Below are positions 59,168-64,000 of a stretch of DNA of 64,000 nt, piece by piece. The DNA is from Bacillota bacterium (GTDB taxonomy: Bacteria > Bacillota > Clostridia > Lachnospirales > Lachnospiraceae). The stretch covers positions 12,173-76,172 of the forward strand of contig JAEYFP010000005.1 in the NCBI GenBank assembly GCA_023402845.1. Reading direction: 5' to 3'. Position numbers and translations under genes: made by a program. How positions within the stretch are numbered: position 1 is the first letter of the stretch; each line of letters starts with the position of its first letter. The notes beneath the pieces were generated by a model. The model saw nothing but the letters and a program-made list of their open reading frames with translations, was not told the DNA's origin and searched no databases.

Positions 59168-60480
59168 TGCTCAATACACTGCAAAATGCGTTTAAAATAA
59201 AAGAAATCAGAAACAAACTTATTTTTACGTTTTTAATGCTGATTGTAATCAGACTCGGCTCCGAATTGCCGGTGCCGGGTGTTGATAGAAATTATTTTTC
59301 GAATTGGTTTGCAGCACAGACAGGCGATGCTTTTAATTTTCTTGATGCGTTTACGGGCGGTTCATTTTTGAACATGTCCGTGTTCGCACTGAATATTACC
59401 CCTTATATTACATCCTCGATTATTATGCAGCTCCTCACAATCGCAATTCCGAAGCTTGAGGAAATGCAGAAGGAGGGAGAGGATGGAAAAAAGAAGATTG
59501 CGGCAATCACGAGATATGTTACAGTCGGTCTTGCACTGATTGAGTCCACGGCTATGGCAGTCGGATTCGGCAGACAGGGTTTACTTGCTGATTATAACGC
59601 AATCAATGTGATTACTGTAATTGCGGCGCTCACGGCCGGTTCTGCATTTTTGATGTGGATCGGTGAGCAGATTACGGAAAACGGTGTCGGAAACGGTATT
59701 TCTATAGTGTTAACAATCAATATTATTTCCAGAATTCCGGCGGATTTTGCTTCTCTTTATGATCAGTTTATGGCAGGCAAGACCTTTGCAGTTGCAGTGC
59801 TTGCAGCTGTCATTATTCTGGCAATTGTCATCGGTACGGTGATTCTGGTTGTTATTTTGAACGGTGCAGAAAGAAGAATTCCGGTGCAGTATGCAAAAAA
59901 GGTACAGGGCAGAAAAGTAGTAGGCGGTCAGTCTTCTCATATTCCGCTTAAGGTAAATACAAGCGGTGTTATTCCGATTATCTTTGCCTCCAGCTTAATG
60001 CAGCTCCCGATCGTCATCACCTCGTTTTTCCAAACACAGGGAACGGGTGTATGGGCGAATATTATTCATACATTGAACTCCAGCAACTGGTTCAAGCTGT
60101 CTACACCGATTTACTCTATCGGTGTGATTATTTACATCTTATTGGTTATCTTTTTTGCTTATTTCTATACCTCCATTACATTTAATCCGTTGGAGGTTGC
60201 CAATAACATGAAGAAGCAGGGCGGTTTCGTTCCGGGTATCAGACCGGGCAAGCCGACCAGTGATTACCTGACAAAGATTTTAAATTATATTGTCTTCGTT
60301 GGGGCGGTAGGTCTGATCATCGTAGCAATGATTCCGATCATATCAAACGGTTTGTTTAGCGCGAGTGTATCGTTCGGCGGAACCTCTCTGATCATCATTG
60401 TCGGTGTTGTCAATGAAACCCTAAAGCAAATTGAGTCACAGATGCTAGTACGTAATTATAAAGGTTTTTTGAATGATTAA
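59167..60480 (+). CDS. secY: Protein translocase subunit SecY
   Basis: 437 residues with ten helices forming the Sec pore. PGVDRNYFSNWF follows helix 1; PYITSSIIMQLL is the plug/TM2 region; ILNGAERRIPVQYAKK and FNPLEVANNMKKQGGFVPG are cytoplasmic loops. A long hairpin without a T-tract follows immediately. Confidence 0.98.
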   Translation: MLNTLQNAFKIKEIRNKLIFTFLMLIVIRLGSELPVPGVDRNYFSNWFAAQTGDAFNFLDAFTGGSFLNMSVFALNITPYITSSIIMQLLTIAIPKLEEMQKEGEDGKKKIAAITRYVTVGLALIESTAMAVGFGRQGLLADYNAINVITVIAALTAGSAFLMWIGEQITENGVGNGISIVLTINIISRIPADFASLYDQFMAGKTFAVAVLAAVIILAIVIGTVILVVILNGAERRIPVQYAKKVQGRKVVGGQSSHIPLKVNTSGVIPIIFASSLMQLPIVITSFFQTQGTGVWANIIHTLNSSNWFKLSTPIYSIGVIIYILLVIFFAYFYTSITFNPLEVANNMKKQGGFVPGIRPGKPTSDYLTKILNYIVFVGAVGLIIVAMIPIISNGLFSASVSFGGTSLIIIVGVVNETLKQIESQMLVRNYKGFLND

Positions 60481-60481
60481 T

Positions 60482-60518
60482 CGGCAGAAAGACAAGGCTG
60501 AAAAGCCTTGTCTTGCCG
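60482..60518 (+). other. Long hairpin at the secY 3' end
   Basis: GACAAGGCT-GAAA-AGCCTTGTC, a perfect 9-bp stem with a GAAA loop, extended by CGGCA with TGCCG. No T-run follows, so it is more likely an RNA stability or processing element than a terminator. Confidence 0.7.
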
Positions 60519-60521
60519 TCG

Positions 60522-60810
60522 CATTGAGCACTTGCCGAGGTTTTATCGAGGCTAGTGCGAAAGCGCACCTGAATACTAAGCGAGGTCCTTTCGAGCATAG
60601 TAGACATGGTGCTCCAATACCAGGCACTTACCGAGGTTTTATCGAGGCTAGTGCGAAAGCGCACCTGAATACTAAGCGACACATTGAGCACTTAGCGAGG
60701 TTTTATCGAGCTTAGTGCAAAAGTGGTTACCGAGACTTGGCGAAGTGCTTTTGAGCCATAGTCGAGTGTAACACCCATGATTTCTAAGCATAGTAGACAT
60801 GGTGCCACCC
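60522..60810 (+). repeat. Hairpin-unit array R4 (about 6 units) between secY and adk
   Basis: Begins CATTGAGCACTTGCCGAGG. It contains an internal direct repeat of 55 bp (60529-60583 and 60625-60679) with one difference, and restarts with CATTGAGCACTTAGCGAGG near 60682. In the first unit GCC pairs with GGC instead of AGC with GCT. With the hairpin before it, it fills the 346-bp gap. Confidence 0.9.
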
Positions 60811-60826
60811 TTACAGGAGAATGTGT

Positions 60827-61471
60827 ATGAAAATTATCATGTTAGGCGCTCCCGGCGCCGGAAAAGGAACCCAGGCAAAACAGATTGCAGAAAAATATGG
60901 GATTCCTCATATTTCCACAGGGGATATTTTCAGGGCGAATATTAAAGAAAAGACTGCCCTTGGGATGGAAGCGAAACAGTATATGGATCAGGGGAAGCTA
61001 GTCCCTGATGAATTGACAGTAAAGATTCTGCTTGACAGAGTCGCAAAAGAAGATTGTAAGGCAGGATATGTGTTGGATGGTTTCCCGAGAACCATTCCGC
61101 AGGCCGAGGTGCTTGATAAGGCCGTCGCAGAATTAAATGAAAAAATTGATTTTGCGATCAATGTAGATGTTCCTGATAAAAATATAATTAACAGAATGTC
61201 TGGAAGAAGGGCATGTCTGCAATGCGGGGCGACTTATCATCTCGTAAACATTCCGCCGAAAGCGGAAGGGATTTGCGATGTGTGCGGCGGCGGACTTGCA
61301 CTCCGCGACGATGATCAGCCGGAGACAGTTAAGAGCCGTCTTGCTGTTTACCATGAGCAGACCCAACCGTTGATCGACTATTATAACAAAAAAGGAATAT
61401 TGAAAGAAGTGGACGGAACTCAGGATAGAAATGTTGTATTCGAGGAAATCGTTCATATCTTAGGAGCATAA
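60827..61471 (+). CDS. adk: Adenylate kinase
   Basis: 214 residues. P-loop GAPGAGKGTQ, DGFPRTIPQAE, and a zinc-binding LID with C130, C133, C150 and C153, as in Gram-positive enzymes. ATG 60827 lies 6 bases after AGGAGA; an ATG at 60821 touches that site. Confidence 0.97.
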   Translation: MKIIMLGAPGAGKGTQAKQIAEKYGIPHISTGDIFRANIKEKTALGMEAKQYMDQGKLVPDELTVKILLDRVAKEDCKAGYVLDGFPRTIPQAEVLDKAVAELNEKIDFAINVDVPDKNIINRMSGRRACLQCGATYHLVNIPPKAEGICDVCGGGLALRDDDQPETVKSRLAVYHEQTQPLIDYYNKKGILKEVDGTQDRNVVFEEIVHILGA

Positions 61472-61475
61472 GGAA

Positions 61476-62228
61476 ATGGCTGTAACAATAAAATCGTCAA
61501 GAGAAATTGAGTTGATGAGAGAGGCCGGAAGACGTCTCGAGTATGTACATGAACAGTTAGGTAAGGCAGTCAGGCCGGGGATGTCCACGCTGGACATTGA
61601 TACACTCGGCGAAAAATTGATCAGGGAGCAGGACGGTATTCCAAACTTCCTGAACTATAACGGATATCCGGCATCCATCTGCGTTTCCGTAAATGAAGAG
61701 GTTGTGCACGGCATTCCGAATAAGCACCACATCCTTCGTGAGGGAGATATCGTCAGCCTCGATGCAGGCTTAATTTACAAGGGATATCATTCCGATGCGG
61801 CAAGAACTCATGCAGTCGGTAAAATTACAAAGGAAGCGCAGCAGTTGATTGATGTGACAAGGCAGAGCTTTTTCGAAGGTATTAAATATGCACGGGAAGG
61901 CTGTCACCTACATGATATATCTAATGCAATTGACGACTATGTCAGCCAGTTTGGTTACGGAATCGTCAGAGATCTCGTCGGACATGGCATTGGAACCAAG
62001 CTTCATGAGGATCCGCAGATACCAAACTTCCGTCAGAAAAGACGCGGACTGCTGCTAAAGGCCGGTATGACACTTGCGATTGAACCGATGATCAACATGG
62101 GTCGCTACGATGTCGAATGGCTGGACGATGACTGGACAGTCGTAGCCGAAGACGGACTCCCCTCCGCCCACTACGAAAACACAATCCTGATCACCACCGG
62201 CGAGGCAGAGATACTGACGTGGCATTGA
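61476..62228 (+). CDS. map: Methionine aminopeptidase, type I
   Basis: 250 residues. Metal ligands appear in SLDAGLIYKGYHSDAARTH (two Asp), VGHGIGTKLHEDP (His), AIEPMINMG (Glu) and HYENTILIT (Glu). It removes initiator Met. The last codon and the stop (CAT TGA) form the first bases of repeat array R5, so the array appears to define the present C-terminus. Confidence 0.97.
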   Translation: MAVTIKSSREIELMREAGRRLEYVHEQLGKAVRPGMSTLDIDTLGEKLIREQDGIPNFLNYNGYPASICVSVNEEVVHGIPNKHHILREGDIVSLDAGLIYKGYHSDAARTHAVGKITKEAQQLIDVTRQSFFEGIKYAREGCHLHDISNAIDDYVSQFGYGIVRDLVGHGIGTKLHEDPQIPNFRQKRRGLLLKAGMTLAIEPMINMGRYDVEWLDDDWTVVAEDGLPSAHYENTILITTGEAEILTWH

Positions 62229-62426
62229 GCACTTGCCGAGGTGTTGTCGAGCTTAGCGAGAAAGCCCACCTGGATGCTTCGCATTGAATACTAAGCGAGG
62301 TACTATCGAGCATAGTATGAAAGCGCATCTGGATGCTTGCCGAGGTATTATCGAGCCTAGCAGAGCATGGTGGTACCCTGCCGATGTACTATCGAGCCAT
62401 ATTCAAGTGTAACTTCCTTATAAAAT
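62223..62426 (+). repeat. Hairpin-unit array R5 (about 4 units) between map and KOW gene
   Basis: Begins CATTGAGCACTTGCCGAGG and overlaps the map stop codon. A unit near 62286 pairs ATACTA with TAGTAT. It ends AACTTCCTTATAAAAT, like R3. Confidence 0.9.
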
Positions 62427-62441
62427 CAGAAAGGCAATTAT

Positions 62442-62723
62442 ATGTTAGGCAGCTTTGCAAGGTCTTTAGCGGGACACGATAAGGGTCAGCTTTACATTAT
62501 TATAGAAGAAACAGATTCTCTGCTGATGTTGGCAGATGGCAGGTTAAGGACGCTGGAAAAGCCGAAGCAGAAGAATAGAAAGCATATACAGATTGTGAAA
62601 AAAAATTGCAATAACGATATCATAACAAAGCTTCAAAATAATAAAAAAATCAATAATGAAGAAGTGAAGCGGGCAATCAAGCTCTATGAACGGGAGGTAA
62701 ATGGATGTCAAAAACCGATGTAA
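62442..62723 (+). CDS. KOW-domain RNA-binding protein
   Basis: 93 residues. The start, LGSFARSLAGHDKGQLYIII, matches the small KOW (L14e/L27e-like) proteins that in Clostridia lie between map and infA. A basic region (KPKQKNRKHIQIVKKN) follows. It probably binds RNA or ribosomes; its role is not established. The 3' end overlaps infA by 19 bp. Confidence 0.85.
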   Translation: MLGSFARSLAGHDKGQLYIIIEETDSLLMLADGRLRTLEKPKQKNRKHIQIVKKNCNNDIITKLQNNKKINNEEVKRAIKLYEREVNGCQKPM

Positions 62724-62923
62724 TCGAAATCGAGGGAACAGTAATTGAGAAGCTGCCAAATGCGATGTTTCGCGTAAAGCTGGAAAACCAGCATGAGGTG
62801 CTGGCTCACATCAGCGGAAAGCTTCGTATGAACTTTATCAGGATTCTTCCGGGTGATAAGGTGACAATTGAAATGTCTCCCTACGACTTATCGAAGGGCA
62901 GAATCATCTGGAGAGACAAATAA
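62705..62923 (+). CDS. infA: Translation initiation factor IF-1
   Basis: 72 residues. OB-fold with IEIEGTVIEKLPNAMFRVKL, HISGKLRMNFIRILPGDKV and SPYDLSKGRIIWRDK, complete to the normal C-terminus. GGGAGG precedes the ATG. An IS element begins 10 bp after its stop, at the place where rpmJ usually follows. Confidence 0.98.
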   Translation: MSKTDVIEIEGTVIEKLPNAMFRVKLENQHEVLAHISGKLRMNFIRILPGDKVTIEMSPYDLSKGRIIWRDK

Positions 62924-62933
62924 AGATAAGGTT

Positions 62934-64000
62934 TGTAGGTTTGTCAAACATGTGTTACATTCTGCGCCAAATAATCCATCAATGCCTGCCGTGGTGTTTT
63001 CCAGCCCAGAGGACGCATGGGAAAGTTATTGTAGTCCCTGTGATTATATACCTTTAGCTGATTCGAAAAATCTTCAAAGGAATAAAAGCTGTGGGTGGCA
63101 TAAAACCGCTCATTGTCTTTGCGGTGGCTCCTTTCTACCTTTCCATTGTGCCTTGGTGTAAAAGGACGGATCAGCTTATGCCGGATGCCATGGCGTTCCA
63201 GATGGACCTGAAAAAGGGTCGGCTTTTCTTTGTTCGAAGTAAAGCGATTAGTAAATTCATTCCCATTATCCGTCTGTATACACTCTATGGGCATGGGGAA
63301 TGCTTTGACCAGATGTTCTAAGAACATGGCAGAGGAATAGGTGGAGTGCTCCTCAAAGGCTTCTACAAAACGCCACCTGGAATACTCATCGATGGCGGTA
63401 TATTGAAAGAACTGCTTTCCGATGACTTTGCTGTTCTTAAGACAGGCAGAAGGAACGAACTTTACGTCCACCTGTATACGCTGTCCGGGATAGTCCATCC
63501 CTTGATAGGGCTTAGGGATATATTTCGGATTAGACGGTTTCGCAGCCATGATCCCCTGTTTCTTTAGGAACCGATATAATCCCGGAATGGAACGGGAATA
63601 GCCCCGCTGCATGAGCTTGACCCAGAAAACAACAAGTCCAGCGTCAGGATTTCGCCTGCGCATATCAGAAATCAGCTTACGTTCAGAGGAGGTATGCTGG
63701 TTGGGGTGGAAATGAGGTCTTCTGGAACGTTCGCGCAGAGACGCAAGGGAGCCATCATAGCGGCGTTTCCAGCGGTAGATATACTGTCGGTTCGTCTTAA
63801 ATTTGATAGCAGCTTTTGTGACACCATGCTTTTGTGCGTAATTGAGGAGGGATAGACGATATCTCATATCTTGTGTTATACTAGCCATGCGAGGAAGCTC
63901 CTTTATGTGGATTTGTTTTGTGGTGATTCAAATATAACACAAAGAAGCCTATCCTCGCTTTTTAATTATTCAGTTGTAACACATGTATTGTAATCCTACA
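62934..64000 (-). mobile_element. IS481-type insertion sequence, complete, 1067 bp
   Basis: Bounded by terminal inverted repeats of 26 bp matching at 21 positions: both begin TGTAGG and share ACATGTGTTACA as the inner 12 bases. The outer end of one repeat coincides with the last base of the window, so a target duplication cannot be checked. One transposase gene is inside, with its stop within the left repeat. Confidence 0.9.
62944..63888 (-). CDS. IS481-family transposase
   Basis: 314 residues. N-terminal helix-turn-helix (HGVTKAAIKFKTNRQYIYRW), then an integrase core with the DDE triad at D141 (IQVDVKFV), D207 (QTDNGNEF) and E252 (HNGKVERSH). It is intact, with no stop or frameshift, so the element may still move. 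It is transcribed against the ribosomal operon. Confidence 0.92.
   Translation of the reverse strand: MASITQDMRYRLSLLNYAQKHGVTKAAIKFKTNRQYIYRWKRRYDGSLASLRERSRRPHFHPNQHTSSERKLISDMRRRNPDAGLVVFWVKLMQRGYSRSIPGLYRFLKKQGIMAAKPSNPKYIPKPYQGMDYPGQRIQVDVKFVPSACLKNSKVIGKQFFQYTAIDEYSRWRFVEAFEEHSTYSSAMFLEHLVKAFPMPIECIQTDNGNEFTNRFTSNKEKPTLFQVHLERHGIRHKLIRPFTPRHNGKVERSHRKDNERFYATHSFYSFEDFSNQLKVYNHRDYNNFPMRPLGWKTPRQALMDYLAQNVTHV

Noticed and set aside
51351..62426. Arrays considered as CRISPR
   Set aside because: Units vary in sequence throughout, have no constant repeat with unique spacers, and no cas genes are present.

Overview
The window looks like the chromosome of a Gram-positive anaerobe of the Clostridia, most likely a Lachnospiraceae-type bacterium. 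The reasons are a Firmicutes-order S10-spc ribosomal cluster with a KOW-domain gene between map and infA, a zinc-ribbon S14, an [FeFe] hydrogenase, an LCP-family wall ligase, a MetNIQ transporter, strong AGGAGG ribosome binding sites and occasional TTG starts. This assignment is inference; no 16S gene is present.

Bases 1-18500 are a surface-polysaccharide locus on the + strand. It holds six GT2 glycosyltransferases, two polyprenyl-phosphate-type glycosyltransferases, a GtrA-like protein, a GT87-like membrane protein, a LPG-synthase/flippase-like membrane protein, a phosphohexomutase, a secreted sialate-esterase-like lipoprotein, a compact trio (kinase-like protein, HAD phosphatase, nucleotidyltransferase) that may make an activated substituent, a polyprenyl glycosylphosphotransferase that would start the lipid-linked glycan, and an LCP protein that would attach the product to the wall. 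glmS follows and supplies amino-sugar precursor.

Bases 20400-28900 hold a divergent ClpX, an S8 (Csp-like) serine protease, an LspA-like signal peptidase II, and a two-gene redox unit: a NuoF-type Fe-S/GltD-like flavoprotein overlapping an [FeFe] hydrogenase. Bases 29000-33670 form a sulfur block: a consensus promoter with a palindrome just downstream, cysK, metN-metI-metQ, and an Rrf2-family regulator. That regulator overlaps an MBOAT acyltransferase, followed by its SGNH-like partner and a CPBP protease.

Bases 36965-42803 are a sugar catabolic unit: a PocR/AraC regulator divergent from a class II aldolase, a fucose-isomerase-like protein, an FGGY kinase and a DUF4432 mutarotase-like protein. 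Its substrate is unknown and it has no transporter in view. Bases 42807-48950 hold two tandem ATP-grasp ligases, two DUF2752 proteins around a DUF4190 protein, a VOC protein, a methyltransferase and an EamA transporter. Two inverted 56-bp repeat copies lie in this region.

Bases 49060-62923 are the S10-spc operon: promoter, structured leader, rpsJ to secY, adk, map, KOW gene and infA. Its five largest internal gaps all carry arrays of an unusual tandem ~48-nt hairpin unit. An IS481-type element (62934-64000) sits 10 bp after infA, where rpmJ-rpsM would normally follow. The hairpin arrays are the most unusual structure I see in the window.
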